In this document: positions 21,217 through 32,581 of the stretch, piece by piece
How the letters are laid out: every line of letters starts with the position of its first letter
Position numbering within the stretch: position 1 is the stretch's first letter
NCBI GenBank assembly: GCA_018398575.1
Contig: JAGTXZ010000009.1
Location: 744,001-808,000, forward strand
DNA length: 64,000 bases
Direction: 5' to 3'
DNA from: Ampelomyces quisqualis
Lineage: Eukaryota > Ascomycota > Dothideomycetes > Pleosporales > Phaeosphaeriaceae
Program-made: the position numbers and the translations under genes
Notes under the pieces: generated by a model
The model's input: the letters and a program-made list of their open reading frames with translations, nothing else
Database searches by the model: none
Told to the model about the DNA's origin: nothing

Positions 21217-22477
21217 ATGGCTTTGCAAGCAACAGAAGAAGATATCCTCCTCGCTAGGCGCATGATTGGCGCTGCAGAACGTCACGATGTTCCCGCACTG
21301 AAGGTGCTGCTGAAAGAAGGCTCAGCCAATGTTCAGGATCCCACAGCGTCTGTAGCAACATCACCACTGCATGCTGCCATTGCATCATGTGGCAAGGCAG
21401 AAGAAGGAAAAGAGGCGGGCGATGATGCCATTCAAACGGTCAAATTACTGCTGCAAAATGGTGCGATCTGGAACGACTTGAACCAGGAGGACGAAACACC
21501 CGGATGTATTGCCCTTCGCCTCGGTCAGAAGAAGGTCTACGATATCATGGTCGAAGCCGGTGTTCGTGCCGAGATTCTCTTCGCTAAAATGGCAGCTCTT
21601 GGTCTAGGCGACCACACTGTTGACGTAGAAGTTGAAGAAACAGAAGAGGCAGCCGAGGAGCAACCCGCAACCAAGAAGCAAAAGGTGTCCGAAGAGGAAG
21701 TCAAAGAGATCCCACAAACAATGGAAGACCCTGCAATCCTTGACGACGTATCACTGGACAATCACGCATATCTGAAAAGCCAATTGCGCTACAAAGACAA
21801 GATTCTCCTCGACTCAAGCGACAACGCTGTCATGATGGACTGGGAAGATCAAATCATGCGCCGCCACGCTGAAACCATCAACCCCAAGCCCGGCCTCAAA
21901 GTCATGAACGTTGGCCACGGAATGGGTCTCGTCGATACGGCTATCCAGACACATGACCCTGCTGAACATCACATCATCGAGGCGCATCCACAGGTCCACC
22001 AACGTTTGAGGGAAACAGGGTGGTACGATAAGCCAAATGTGCACATCCACGAGGGTAGATGGCAGGATATTCTTCCCAAGCTCGTGGAGCAGGGCGTCGT
22101 CTTAGACGGTATTTACTACGACACTTTTGCCGAAGACTACGCTGCATTAAAGGAGTTTTTCTCCGAGTATGTCATTCAATTACTTGCCAAAGACGGTGTC
22201 TTTGGATGGTACAATGGACTTGGCGCGGATAGACAGATTTGCTACGATGTTTACACCAAGGTACGTCTACTCCATATCGTGGCGGAAAGGTGTGGCTGCA
22301 GTGACTGACAACGTGCAGGTTGCGGAAATCGATCTGTACGAAGCGGGCTTCGATACCGTGTGGGAAGATATTGACGTTCCAGCTGGTCTACACGACAAGA
22401 AGAACTGGGAGGGAACTAGGCGGCCGTATTGGACTATTGATGTGTATAGGTTGCCGATCAATACGTTTGTTAAGTAA
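21217..22477 (+). CDS. RMT2: Protein arginine N5-methyltransferase Rmt2
   Basis: Two exons, 21217-22260 and 22319-22477 (58-nt intron, GTACGT donor); 400 aa. Rmt2 methylates the delta nitrogen of an arginine in ribosomal protein L12 in yeast. The N-terminal part has ankyrin-like repeats (VKLLLQNGAIWNDLNQEDET). A charged linker (EEAAEEQPATKKQKVSEEEV) leads to the methyltransferase domain, with the cofactor-binding motif NVGHGMGLVD, the acidic IIEAHPQVHQRL strand and LDGIYYDTFAEDY. The second exon completes the fold (EIDLYEAGFDTVWEDIDVP, RPYWTIDVYRLPI). Length and order match the fungal family closely. Confidence 0.95.
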
Positions 22478-22930
22478 GAAGCGCAACCAAGCACGAAAGA
22501 ATGACTTGGCGGTCGGATTGACTCGCATTTGCGATTCGATATTGGCCCCCAAATAATAGATCCCCGAACACTCGAAAAGTTTGCCGGGCTTTTTTCAATC
22601 ATTAAGGTACACTGTCCTGGAGTTGCTGGTCTGGAGCCTTCGACAGGCGAGATGCCTATTATACAATGTCAGTACAACATACAATAGCCCGCAATAACAG
22701 TAACCTGGCTGCATTGTCCATCCAACGCAATAACTGTGTAGCATACAACAACGTCGGGAAACAATAGCATTATTCTCATTGTACATTCAGCACCGTACAT
22801 AAAAAGTTTCGGGACATCTCCCGGGGCATTCTCTCCGCATCAACCCAAAGGCACATCACCTTCACTTACTCAGCAGGTCTAAAAGACTGCACTGTCTTCG
22901 ATCATATCCTACATTCCCAAGACAACGAGA
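22478..22930. other. Intergenic, nothing recognised
   Basis: 3' flank of RMT2 and leader of the J-domain gene. No supported gene or repeat. Confidence 0.5.
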
Positions 22931-24085
22931 ATGTCATCTTTTCAGACCTTTGACCACGCTTACCGCAAAGCCATCAAGTCCGAGCACACCCGCAACTCCG
23001 CCGTCCATTACGCTGCGAAGAAGTACGTCTACTACCTCCTCGACTCCTACGATCTCGAGTACGTCAGCGAAGACACTGAATCCGATCTCACAGAAGACTT
23101 TGTCGAAGACTACATAGAGCAGCGCGACAAAGGTCGATCGCACGAAACTGCGTTCATATCTGCGTCTGCTCATTTGAAAGATGTCGTCGGGACGCTGGAG
23201 AAGAAGGGGCGACGGCGGGGGAGGGAGAATGCTCGATCAGCACCTTTGAGTCAGAACATTGATGATATTCTAGAGGGCATGAAGAGGGGCTTTGAAGGCA
23301 TGCATACCCATCGCCACGACTCTGCTCATCACTATTCTAGACAGCACCCGGAGCGTGTACACACTACTCCCCTGCCGCGACGATACGTGCTGCAGAATTC
23401 TCGCGCGCCACCTATGCCCTCTACTCGTGGACGCTACGCGTTCCCGGACCCAGTGTATGCAGTCCCGCGGGCGGAGTTTTGCTCAGGTAAAGAGTATTTC
23501 CCCGACATGTCGGGCCCAGAGGATTTCTTCTTTCGCTCAGGTAGTCATAGTCACGATCATAAGCGTAGACCAAGTGCCGGTACGCATGCTTACACAACGC
23601 AGGAGTTCCAACCGAGCGTGAGTGGACGGTGGAAAAATACACATCGACATGAGTACGAGGCACGTCGCGACGAGCCCCAGCGGTATACCACATACGACGC
23701 ACAGCCACGCTACGAACCTTCGCCCCCTCCCCGCGAAAACACTCGTCGCTGCTACACACATCAACCGTGTCCTCCTCGCCCGCGCTACAACACTTCCGAT
23801 CCATCTTCCCCCCCACTACACTCGCGTACACACTGCGCGACTCCACCGCCCTCCTCTCCAACCCGCTCCCCAAACCTCTATGCTGTCCTCCATGTCTCGT
23901 GCACTGCTACCCCGGCGGAAATCAAATCTGCGTATCGCAAGGCGAGCCTCAAGAACCACCCTGACCGCTGCGCAGACAAAGACGCTGCGACGGCGCGGAT
24001 GGCGGAGATCAACATGGCGAACGATGTGTTGAGCGACGAGGGCAAGAGGCGGGTGTATGATGTGACGGGGAGGATTGACGTGTAA
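22931..24085 (+). CDS. Protein with C-terminal DnaJ (J) domain
   Basis: A single open frame of 384 aa. The last 65 residues form a J domain: NLYAVLHVSCTATPAEIKSA, YRKASLKNHPDRC with the HPD that stimulates Hsp70 ATPase, and MANDVLSDEGKRRVYD. The N-terminus is a helical block (DHAYRKAIKSEHTRNSAVHY...FVEDYIEQRDKGRSHETAF). The middle is His/Pro/Arg/Tyr-rich and probably disordered. No signal peptide, membrane segment or cysteine-rich domain is present, so it is a class C J-protein, probably cytosolic or nuclear. A J domain at the C-terminal end after a long disordered region is the reverse of the common order but known in fungal lineage-specific members. Hsp70 partner and client are unknown. Confidence 0.85.
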   Translation: MSSFQTFDHAYRKAIKSEHTRNSAVHYAAKKYVYYLLDSYDLEYVSEDTESDLTEDFVEDYIEQRDKGRSHETAFISASAHLKDVVGTLEKKGRRRGRENARSAPLSQNIDDILEGMKRGFEGMHTHRHDSAHHYSRQHPERVHTTPLPRRYVLQNSRAPPMPSTRGRYAFPDPVYAVPRAEFCSGKEYFPDMSGPEDFFFRSGSHSHDHKRRPSAGTHAYTTQEFQPSVSGRWKNTHRHEYEARRDEPQRYTTYDAQPRYEPSPPPRENTRRCYTHQPCPPRPRYNTSDPSSPPLHSRTHCATPPPSSPTRSPNLYAVLHVSCTATPAEIKSAYRKASLKNHPDRCADKDAATARMAEINMANDVLSDEGKRRVYDVTGRIDV

Positions 24086-25152
24086 GGATGGGGTATTTGG
24101 GGCTTGTGAACGAAGGGGTGAGAGACGGTGAAATGTGGGGAGAGAAGCGGGGTTGAGATTGAGATTGGAAATGAGATTGAAGAAACAAAAACTTGCGAAC
24201 GTGCGATTTTCCGTGTTTGTTTGAATTCATCTTGCTTGCGAGATGGTGTAGGTATGCAAGTGATTCTTGGTCGGTGATGTCGAGCGAGGTCTCATTGACT
24301 TCTGCCGTGCCAGCGGGAAGCAAAACCATGACACAGAATGGCGATTGGCGTTAGCAAGATGCTTCTTTGAAATAATCCCTCGAATCTCCCATGGAGAGGC
24401 TTCGAAGTACCATCGGGTGTGAACCTCGCACGCTGACTTTAGCATCCTGCGGATTCCACAGTGCCACTCCTCATCCGCGCCCTTGGCCAAAATGATCGTC
24501 GTGGCAGTAATGCCCACAGCCAGCCATTCTTATTCTTCCTTTGTACCCCCGGCAGCCCCTACTCGCGTATAGGCGGAGCAACAGGTGAGCGTAGTGCCAT
24601 GCTGAGCACCAGTAATATCTCTCCTACATTGTGACAAACCGTTGCGCCGGGAGATGGACATGAGGCCTGGAGGCCTGTCATTATTTTCCCGCGTTGGCGT
24701 CGCCGATCAACAGGCTGGACTTGTGCGGTGTAAAGCCGTCATAGACTGGTCGTTGTAGGTGGTACGTGCCAGCAGGAGGCGTCCCCTTGCTGCGCCCTGC
24801 CCAGGGACAAAGGGAGGCAGGATCACGTGAGCAGATGCTATCCGAATCGAGTATGGACTGCTGGCACTCCGTGGGTTCCGACGTGTCGCGTAACTCCGAT
24901 CTTGGGCGGGTACATGCGAACGTATCCCGCGTGTCCGCTAGAAGGATCTGCATGCAGGGCGGGCGACTCTAGGCCTTGTTCCCGCCGGCGCGTCGCAATC
25001 AATAGATAGAGGCACGCCTGCAGTGCAATGACAATAATCTGCCGTCTCCCGCGCTGTATCCCGCGACAGCCTGGGAACCGATATCTTGCGTCTTTCTGCA
25101 GGTCGTGTCGGATCTCAGCCAATCGAGAATTGATGCGATTCACTCTGCAGCT
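24086..25152. other. Intergenic, about 1.1 kb
   Basis: No supported gene. A TTTCTGCAG acceptor-like string ends at 25101, shortly before the next reading frame, so an unrecognised 5' exon of the following gene may lie here. Confidence 0.45.
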
Positions 25153-27183
25153 ATGGCCGGTCGACTGGCCTCGGACTACATGACTGCCATGGAAAAACCC
25201 AGGGAGCAAATTGACTCAGTTACGGCGCTGGACACTGTTGGTTGTACACGATATGTCCCCAGTCCAAGTATTTCAGATCCGACGTCGACGAGCCACCAAC
25301 GCCATGGCGATCATTCTGGCCTAGCAGACGGATCGTCGAGCGAAGAATCTCGTGATCAAGTCGATGTCACCACGCTGCTGACACTTCGTTGTCAGCTAAA
25401 TACACATTTAGCTGGCGAGCGTCACTCCTGCAGTACCTGGGAAGACTCGCCACCAAACTCACGATCTTCTTCGCCGGGTCCATGCTCGTCAACATCTGCC
25501 ACCACACCCAGTGTCTACACTCTTGACAGCTTCGCAAACAATCTTTTCGGCACTTTGAAACACACTCCATTGCTCAGTCGATGGAGATCGTCACCCAGCA
25601 CAGGATCTGTTTCAAGATGTCGGCCGAGACCAAACGTGGAGCCAACAGACTTTCGCACCCCTCCGGAGCACCCAGAGAAGCGTTTTGTCGACTCGATAGG
25701 TATTGTGTGTCCTGGCGTCAGCGACCGAGTTCAGTGTGACCATTCGCTCGCTCACTTCGTCTTCACCTTCCGCATATGCGAACCGATTGAGTACACCACA
25801 GCACTTGCGGACCACGGAATCACCTACGCTGACTATTCCCGGTTGCTCGCAAGCCTCCAGAACTTCATGGACGACCATGCTGTGGAGACTAAGAGGCAGG
25901 GCTCACACGAGAAGTTGCCCTCCATCACCGCAAACAAGCAGTCAGCTTCTCGATCTCAAGAAGCCTTGGTGGCACGCCATTACTTTCATGGTAGCACATT
26001 GTTTGATACTACAAAGCAGCTTGGACACGCCAGACAACAAGCAGACGCACTAAATCAACTACTCGAAGATATCACGTCCAATTTGCGAGCCAGGCATTGT
26101 CCAGTCATGGTCTGTGTCGGGTCCTTTTCTCTTTTTGCTCCGCATCGAATATCGGAAGCACATATCCAGATACTGCACGTGCCTTTTACACCGCAAAAGC
26201 GACGCAGTTCGACTCCCTTGGATGCACGACGCGGTCAGCGACTTTCGTTCGTCAACCAGTCTCTTCTTGCATCATCTCAACCGAGAAGCGTTTCAAGATC
26301 CCGACCCAAGCTGGAAAGTCGAAGCCAGTCGGATAGGCCAACGTGCGCATCGAGTTCAAAGTATCACCACCAATCGTCGCAGAGTAGAGATCGTTCGCGG
26401 CCATATGCTCTGTGGCCTAACGCAATACCGTCGCGCAGGCGGCAGGAAATGAGCGACAATGCGGACCGTTATGGAGTGGACCCGTATTTTCGCCAGTGGA
26501 TGAGAGCCACTATCAATTCCCGAACGAAATCAAGTACTTATGCGAAGTACATGATTGAACAAGAAGACGACCCTTTCGTGAACAGGAGATTGGGGTACAC
26601 TGATAGTTCCTCGCACGGAGCCTTGGTGTGGGATGTCATGACCCATGGCCTCAAAGCCTGGAAAGAACAATCCCCAAGCGCGGTGAACCGAGCAAAGTAT
26701 GAGCACAATCGCAAGTTGGAGTGTCGTAGAGCTATCGAGCATGGCTCCCGCCTGAGACTCCTGCGCTTCGGATTCCGATATACAATATACCCCCCACACA
26801 CTCCGGAGATGGAAGAACTTGGCCTCACCGAGGAACAATACCAGACTATTCTCTCGACCATTGGCGACATCCAGACCAACGCGCAGCTGTGCACAAAGTG
26901 CCCTATGGTGTATCTCCTCTCATCGCTGAACAAAATCCGGCATCGAAGCACGGAAGATGCTTTGATGAAGGTGAGCGATTACATCCGCGAACTCAATGCG
27001 TCGCAGCGACGTGTGGTGTGGACAATCGAGAAGATACCTGGTGTGTACGACCGAGGATTGGCAAGAGATCGGACAGAGTGGGAGATCAGCGCCTGGAACG
27101 GTGAAGATCCGCTTGAACTACTTCTTGAACTCGAGAGATGGGGTATAATCGAGCAGAAATTATGCATCGAGGACGAAGACTGA
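25153..27183 (+). CDS. Orphan hypothetical protein, 676 aa
   Basis: A long uninterrupted frame; the first in-frame ATG is at 25153 (MAGRLASDYMTAMEKP). The frame is open further up to about 25102, next to an acceptor-like TTTCTGCAG, so an upstream exon is possible. I recognise no family. Visible features: a Ser/Thr/Arg-rich, low-complexity first half (RSSSPGPCSSTSATTPSVYT), a middle helix-rich part (ARQQADALNQLLEDITSNLR), an RS-rich stretch near residue 400 (SRSRPKLESRSQSDR), and a C-terminal globular part (YFRQWMRATINSRTKSSTYA, LGLTEEQYQTILSTIGDIQT, GEDPLELLLELERWGIIEQK). No signal peptide, membrane segment or zinc-binding pattern. The length and uniform codon use make it a real gene. Confidence 0.75.
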   Translation: MAGRLASDYMTAMEKPREQIDSVTALDTVGCTRYVPSPSISDPTSTSHQRHGDHSGLADGSSSEESRDQVDVTTLLTLRCQLNTHLAGERHSCSTWEDSPPNSRSSSPGPCSSTSATTPSVYTLDSFANNLFGTLKHTPLLSRWRSSPSTGSVSRCRPRPNVEPTDFRTPPEHPEKRFVDSIGIVCPGVSDRVQCDHSLAHFVFTFRICEPIEYTTALADHGITYADYSRLLASLQNFMDDHAVETKRQGSHEKLPSITANKQSASRSQEALVARHYFHGSTLFDTTKQLGHARQQADALNQLLEDITSNLRARHCPVMVCVGSFSLFAPHRISEAHIQILHVPFTPQKRRSSTPLDARRGQRLSFVNQSLLASSQPRSVSRSRPKLESRSQSDRPTCASSSKYHHQSSQSRDRSRPYALWPNAIPSRRRQEMSDNADRYGVDPYFRQWMRATINSRTKSSTYAKYMIEQEDDPFVNRRLGYTDSSSHGALVWDVMTHGLKAWKEQSPSAVNRAKYEHNRKLECRRAIEHGSRLRLLRFGFRYTIYPPHTPEMEELGLTEEQYQTILSTIGDIQTNAQLCTKCPMVYLLSSLNKIRHRSTEDALMKVSDYIRELNASQRRVVWTIEKIPGVYDRGLARDRTEWEISAWNGEDPLELLLELERWGIIEQKLCIEDED

Positions 27184-27802
27184 GAGCGTTCTTACATTCT
27201 TCATTCATAATGATAACTTGGACAAGTTCAGGCGTTGCTGCTGCAGACTGCATGTGCATCGTGTTGGTGACACAACACGTCGCACGACTCGCCGTGAGTT
27301 TCAGACCACTATTCGCGAGGGCTGTAATATGTAGGGTTGTGGTGGTGCAGAGGTCCAGGGTTCCACGGGTTCTTTCCGCGCTCTGAATAAGCCAACCCAT
27401 GGCGTTGATTCAGGTGCCATTTCATAACCAAGCATGCATACAACATCATTTCTCGGTGGAATTACCGCACCGGATCCAGCAGTAGTGTCGCCATAAGTCT
27501 GCTGGATGGTGTCACATTGCCTGATTCCGTGCAGACAGGCATTCTTCACAGGCAAACAATCGCCGCGCTTCGTCCGCCTTGTCGGTTGGACTTGTTGTGG
27601 GCTGATGTAAAGTGTTGCTCATTTTTGATAGCAATTCTGTTGGCTGACAAGTACCGCAGAATGATGTCCATCGCGTCAGAAGGTGGGGTATAAAACTGAC
27701 GTACATCTTGCCATCAATCCAGAAGCATCGACACACTATACCAACAACTTCAGAACAGTATCGACAACTGAGTCACTTGGATCTTTCCAAACAGAACAGA
27801 AT
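27184..27802. other. Intergenic, nothing recognised
   Basis: Short overlapping frames on both strands only; leader of the NmrA-like gene at the right end. Confidence 0.5.
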
Positions 27803-28802
27803 ATGTCAAGCTTCAAGAACGTCATCCTTATCGGCGTAAGTTCTCTATCTCTCTTATTCAGTACTCAGCGCAGCAGTATGTACTTGGAGCCCAAGACTAG
27901 CATTTTCATTGAAGATCAATGAGCTTTCAGCTAATACACTGCAGGCAGGAGGTAACCTTGGTCCCGCAATCTTGGACTCATTCCTCAAGAATTCGTCATT
28001 TAACACCACCGTGCTCTCTCGCGAAGGCTCGGATTCCACGTTCCCACCAGGCGCCAAAGTCATCCACGCCGATTATAATTCTCCAGATAGCTTGAAAGGC
28101 GCACTCCATGGCCAAGACGTTGTCGTCTCTCTTGTGGCCAGTACTGTCATTGGCGAGCAACACAAATTTGTGGACGCCGCCATCGCTGCTGGCGTGCAGC
28201 GCTTTCTCCCGTCAGAATTCGGCAGCGACACAGCTGATAGTCGAACTCACTTCATTCCCATCTCGCAAGCCAAATACGACATAGTCAAGTACCTGCAAAG
28301 CAAGGAGAGTCAGCTGAGCTGGACCAGTGTGATTACCGGACCTTTCTTCGATTGGTGCACAAAGGTCGGCTTCAATGGCCTCAACTATGCCGAAAAGACA
28401 GCGACCCTGTATGACGGCGGTAACGCCAGGTTCTCCGCGACCAACCTTCGCACTGTCGGTCTTGCTGTTGTTAAAGCACTTGAGAAGCCTGAGCTCACCA
28501 AGAACCAATACGTGTACGTGAGTGGGCTGGAGACTACCCAGAACGAGATTCTCGCGGTGGCTGAGCAAATCACGGGCACAAAATGGACCGTCACACATGA
28601 GACTACCAAGGACCTTGCCGAGGGCGGACAGGCAAAGTTGCAGAAGGGAGATGGGTACGGCATCTTGGCTTTGTTGCAGGCTGTTACGTTCGGTGCAGAA
28701 GAACAGATTGGGTATGTTGATCCTGCAAGGCTATGGAACGACAAGCTGGGCGTACCCAGGGACGATGTTGAGAAGTCAGTTCGTGCGGCGTTTGGGTTGT
28801 AG
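27803..28802 (+). CDS. NmrA-like / isoflavone-reductase-like NAD(P)-binding protein
   Basis: Two exons, 27803-27835 and 27945-28802, with a 109-nt intron (GTAAGT...CACTGCAG); 296 aa. The 11-residue first exon (MSSFKNVILIG) splices onto AGGNLGPAILDSF to make the dinucleotide-binding GxxGxxG motif; without splicing the motif is lost. The rest fits the atypical short-chain dehydrogenase family of plant PCBER/isoflavone reductase and fungal NmrA: LKGALHGQDVVVSLVAST, VQRFLPSEFGSDT, and the conserved Lys in QAKYDIVKYLQ. Fungal members include redox sensors and reductases of secondary metabolism. No biosynthetic cluster surrounds it, so a specific substrate cannot be inferred. Confidence 0.92.
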
Positions 28803-29383
28803 TTATGGTAGCAGCGGGAAGCCGGCTAGTCGATGCAGTCGATGTAATCTGCTGTACAAGCTGTCAAGCCCTGATGAATCAGCGACCCTCAAAACCTCGT
28901 CGCCTGCTTTCAAGCTACTGATCGAGTATGCTTAGCAGATACCAATGTTCTTGTGGTGATGCTAGTCCTCGGAGGCTCGGACAATGACCGCGCCTTGCCT
29001 GATGCGGCCTAGATAGATTCTGGGGAAGCTGGAGGAAGGACTGATGCGCAAGTAGTCCTTCGTCGCATCGCTTGACTAATCTCAACACGACGCATTATTG
29101 CTACACTATTATCACATAGAAAAGGCAATGGCCATGGGCGATCGTGCAGCAAAGCGCATGCGACGGCTCAGCACCGCGCAGGACGGGTCGGAGGACGCAG
29201 ACGAGTGGATGAATGGGAACAGCACGTAAGTTGTGTGGCTTACGACTACTTACACCTGTGCCACCAGCCACCTGCCCACCGCCACCCCTGAACGCCTACG
29301 CCCGTGTCTGACGCCGTCGCAATCCTCCCCCCTCCACACATTGCCTGTCTCGCCCGCCCGCCTTCTCCCCGCGCAACACCAAC
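28803..29383. other. Intergenic with a candidate leader exon of IES2
   Basis: An ATG at 29128 opens a 32-codon frame (MAMGDRAAKRMRRLSTAQDG) ending at a strong GTAAGT donor at 29226. I could not find an acceptor that joins it in frame to the IES2 reading frame, so it may be an upstream reading frame or a leader exon. Confidence 0.4.
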
Positions 29384-30634
29384 ATGCCTCGTCTGCGTGC
29401 GCGCCCTCCGCCAGCTCCTCTAACAGCTCCCAGCGCGACCCCGCCCGCCTCGTCGACCCGCCCGCGACGCGGCGCCGCGAATCAGCCGCCCGCCTCGGCC
29501 GTCATCCAGCGGTCCTCGCCCGAGGAGACGCGCCAGTCGATCCACCTCACCGTCAAATCGTCCCCTGGAAAGCTTCGGCAGGCCACCAGCGGCGCGGTTC
29601 CGGAGACGGGGGTAAGCAAGCACAACATTGTCCCAGGCAAGCGCGCATCGCGGAGCAGCAGAATAATCCGCGAGGTGGACAGCGAAGACGATGACGAGGA
29701 AGAGGAGGAGGAGGGTGAAGAAGCAGAGGAGGTCGATGCCATGGATGTTGACGACGACGAGGACGAAGAGGAGGACTTGGATGGCGAGGGCGATGAAGAC
29801 GAGGATATGGATGCAGAGGGCGACGAGGACGACGATATCGAGTCTGGCAGCCCGGCGTCACGTATTGTCGTGTCCACGAAACAGAGCATACCCGTCAACC
29901 CCGTCATCAACATCACGAAACCACAAGATACCGTCGAAGCGAAGGAATTGGCCATGGACGACGACGATGATGACGAGCTGAGTGATCCGGACTCTGACCT
30001 CGACGATGAAGATGCCGAGGGTGAAGATGAGGACGCTGAGGGCGAGGACGACGATGACGTTGGAGGCCAGCCCGGAGATCCAGACGAGATGGACAGCGAT
30101 GAAGACTTGAGTCGCGGCCAGACGCCCGACATCAGCAAGATGACCAAACGACAGCGCGCGCTAGTCGAAGAGGGTCTGGACGATGGCGGCCTCATGATGC
30201 TCTCCAACGAGGCGCAGAAGAAGAAGCATCTGACCGCGGAGGAGAACGCCATGCGAAGAGCGGAGATGGCACGACGAAGGAAGAACCTGAGCGAAAAGCG
30301 CAACGAGGAGGAAAAGGTGCGTCTCCAAGTCCTCTCTATGGTACTATTAGCGATAGCTGACACATGCTAGATGGACACCATCAACCGTCTTCTCAAGAAA
30401 CAACCACCCAAGCGCGGTCGGCGCGCTACTGAAGTCAACGAGTCCGGCCAAGACGAAGACGAGGCTGAGCGCGCGAATCCTATCTTCGTCCGTTATGTGC
30501 AGAATGCAAAGGGAACGCAGCTCGGAGTACCCGAGGAGTGGTTGCACGCACCAGTTGGCCAGCTCTTCTCTGGTGACATGGCGTCCAAAACTCAAAGGGC
30601 CTTCACGGGGCGCATGGTAGAGGAGGTGGCATAG
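29384..30634 (+). CDS. IES2: INO80 complex subunit Ies2 (PAPA-1 domain)
   Basis: Two exons, 29384-30316 and 30371-30634 (54-nt intron, GTGCGT donor); 398 aa from this start. Ies2/INO80B stimulates the ATPase of the INO80 nucleosome remodeller. The first part is Pro/Arg-rich, then two long Asp/Glu tracts (about residues 105-165 and 185-240) typical of chromatin factors. The C-terminal PAPA-1-like region spans the splice: ALVEEGLDDGGLMMLSNEAQ, EENAMRRAEMARRRKNLSEK, then TINRLLKKQPPKRGRR, and ends ANPIFVRYVQNAKGTQLG plus VPEEWLHAPVGQLF. The start is uncertain because an upstream ATG exon (29128-29225) has a good donor but no compatible acceptor. Confidence 0.85.
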
Positions 30635-31034
30635 ACAGGGATTAGACACTCAAAAGCTGTATCATCAAGTGCATTGAAAGGAGTTCATTGGCGCATTGAG
30701 CGCATTCGGTAGTAAATCTGGCCAAACCTCGTGCCCAATGCCAGGCAGATGAATAATTAATCAGGACGGGAAGCCGTTGCAGACGCAATGATCTGAACTT
30801 GTGGAGCTTGTTGCTACTTCCCAAGTCACTTGCAACGACTATACAGTCCAGCTCATCAGCTATGGACAGAATAAGTGTCCATGCTAAACATGCAGTTCTC
30901 CTGCACACTATCGTTTGATCGCGCCAGATGCATGGCACATTACGTCATCTGGAATCGCGAGCCCTTATAGCAGTCCTCTCTGAGCCAGAACACCACTCAG
31001 CACTGCAAGCTCCTGAGCTCGCTCAAACAAGAAA
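30635..31034. other. Intergenic, nothing recognised
   Basis: A 400-bp gap between IES2 and the MFS gene with no supported feature. Confidence 0.5.
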
Positions 31035-32581
31035 ATGGCCGCCCGCCACGGCGAGGATGAGCCTCTACTATTGTCACAGTCGTCCGCGACTTCACCGCCA
31101 AACAACATCGTAATCTTCAGTCCAAATGACCCCGAGGACCCTAGGAACTGGTCGCGCATCCGCAAGTGGCTCGTAGTCGCAGCCATCATCCCCATTGATC
31201 TCAGCGTCTCCTGGGGCGCATCTGCGTTCTCGCCCGTGGCTCGCGACTTCGCCAACGATGTCGGCGTACACCCACAGACTGCGACTCTGGGCTTGAGTCT
31301 TTACGTGCTCGGCCTGGCATTTGGGCCCATGACGCTAGCGCCTCTATCAGAATACTTTGGTCGACGGCCCGTGTATATTGTGTCGTATGGCATATTCCTC
31401 CTCTTGCTTCTTGGAACCAGCTACGTAGAACGTTTGGCGCCGTTTCTCGTCTTACGCTTGTTTTCGGGATATTTTTCGTCAACTACGATATCGAATTTTG
31501 GGGGCACGATAGCAGATTTGTTTCATCATCAGGATACGGGGCCTGCTATGAGTTGGTTTCTCTGGGCGGCCACGGGAGGGTCGCCGACGGGATTTGTGCT
31601 CTTCTCGTTCGTTGCCAAGGGGAGAGGATGGCGTGAAGTGTTTCGCATCATGTTCTTCATATGTTTCTCGTTCTGGATCGTGCTGGTCGTTGCCCTGTAT
31701 GCTTTGGGAGAAACGAGGCACAGTGTTATTTTACTGAGAAGAGCAAGGGCATTGCGCGATGCGACAGGCGATCAAGAGCTCGAGGTCCCAGACGAGATGA
31801 AACAGCGAGGCCCGGAACAGCTCTTTCGTACAGCGCTTGCACGACCGTTCCGTTTCCTCGCTTTTGAAAAAATTGTGCAAGCAAGTGCTTGTTATAATGG
31901 GTTCTTGTACGGTTTGTCCTTTCTTTTCAACGGTGCCTTCCACATGATCTTTGGACCCAGGGGCTACGGCTACGATACCGTCGGAGTTGGGATCTCTTTC
32001 CTCGGAATTGTTATTGGCATCAGCCTGGGCTTGGTAACAAATATCTTCCAAGAGAGGTACTACCAACGGCGTGTCGCTGATGCTGGCCACCGCGACGCTC
32101 CGGAAGCGCGCGTGCATTTTGCAAAGGTAGCTGCTATTATTCTACCATTGTCGCTGCTTGCCTTTGCTTTCCTCGCAACGCCACAGGTGCATCCCTTTTT
32201 TCCCGTGTTGGCTTCGGCGTTTTGGGGATGGTCGTTCTACACTCTCAGTAAGTGTAAGGCAGTCAGACCTTGTGGCGATGCTGACTCCATGCAGTTCTCA
32301 TGACCCTCACCTATACCGAGGATGCTTACAAGACATTTTCAGCCTCTGCGCTTGCTGGCATTGGCCTGGTGCGCAATCTGGCTGGTGCTGGATTCCCTCT
32401 GGTTGGCCGGAGCTTGTTCCTGAATATTGGTACGAGGAATGCAAGCCTCGTGCTCACTGCAATCGCGTTGTGTCTAGCCCCCATACCGTTCATCTTGGAT
32501 AAGAAGGGCAGCTCGCTGCGTCGCAGAAGTCCATGGGCGGCCGCGCACGAAGATGAGGACGAAGACGGGAACGACGGTTAG
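31035..32581 (+). CDS. Major facilitator superfamily transporter (DHA1-like)
   Basis: Two exons, 31035-32247 and 32295-32581 (47-nt intron, GTAAGT donor); 499 aa. A 12-span proton-coupled transporter of the plasma membrane. The fungal DHA1 entry motif DPEDPRNWSRIRKW precedes span 1. The loop 2-3 motif is APLSEYFGRRPVYIVSYGIF, and LVLRLFSGYFSSTTISNFGG marks span 4. A charged loop of about 50 residues (ARALRDATGDQELEVPDEMK) separates the halves. Spans 7-12 follow, including YGLSFLFNGAFHMIF and, after the splice, TYTEDAYKTFSASALAGIG. The C-terminal tail is acidic. Such transporters export drugs, polyamines or metabolites; substrate cannot be told. Confidence 0.93.

Noticed and set aside
29482..30363. 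293-codon minus-strand Ser-rich frame
   Set aside because: It is the complement of the Asp/Glu tracts of IES2, which give poly-Ser in antisense.
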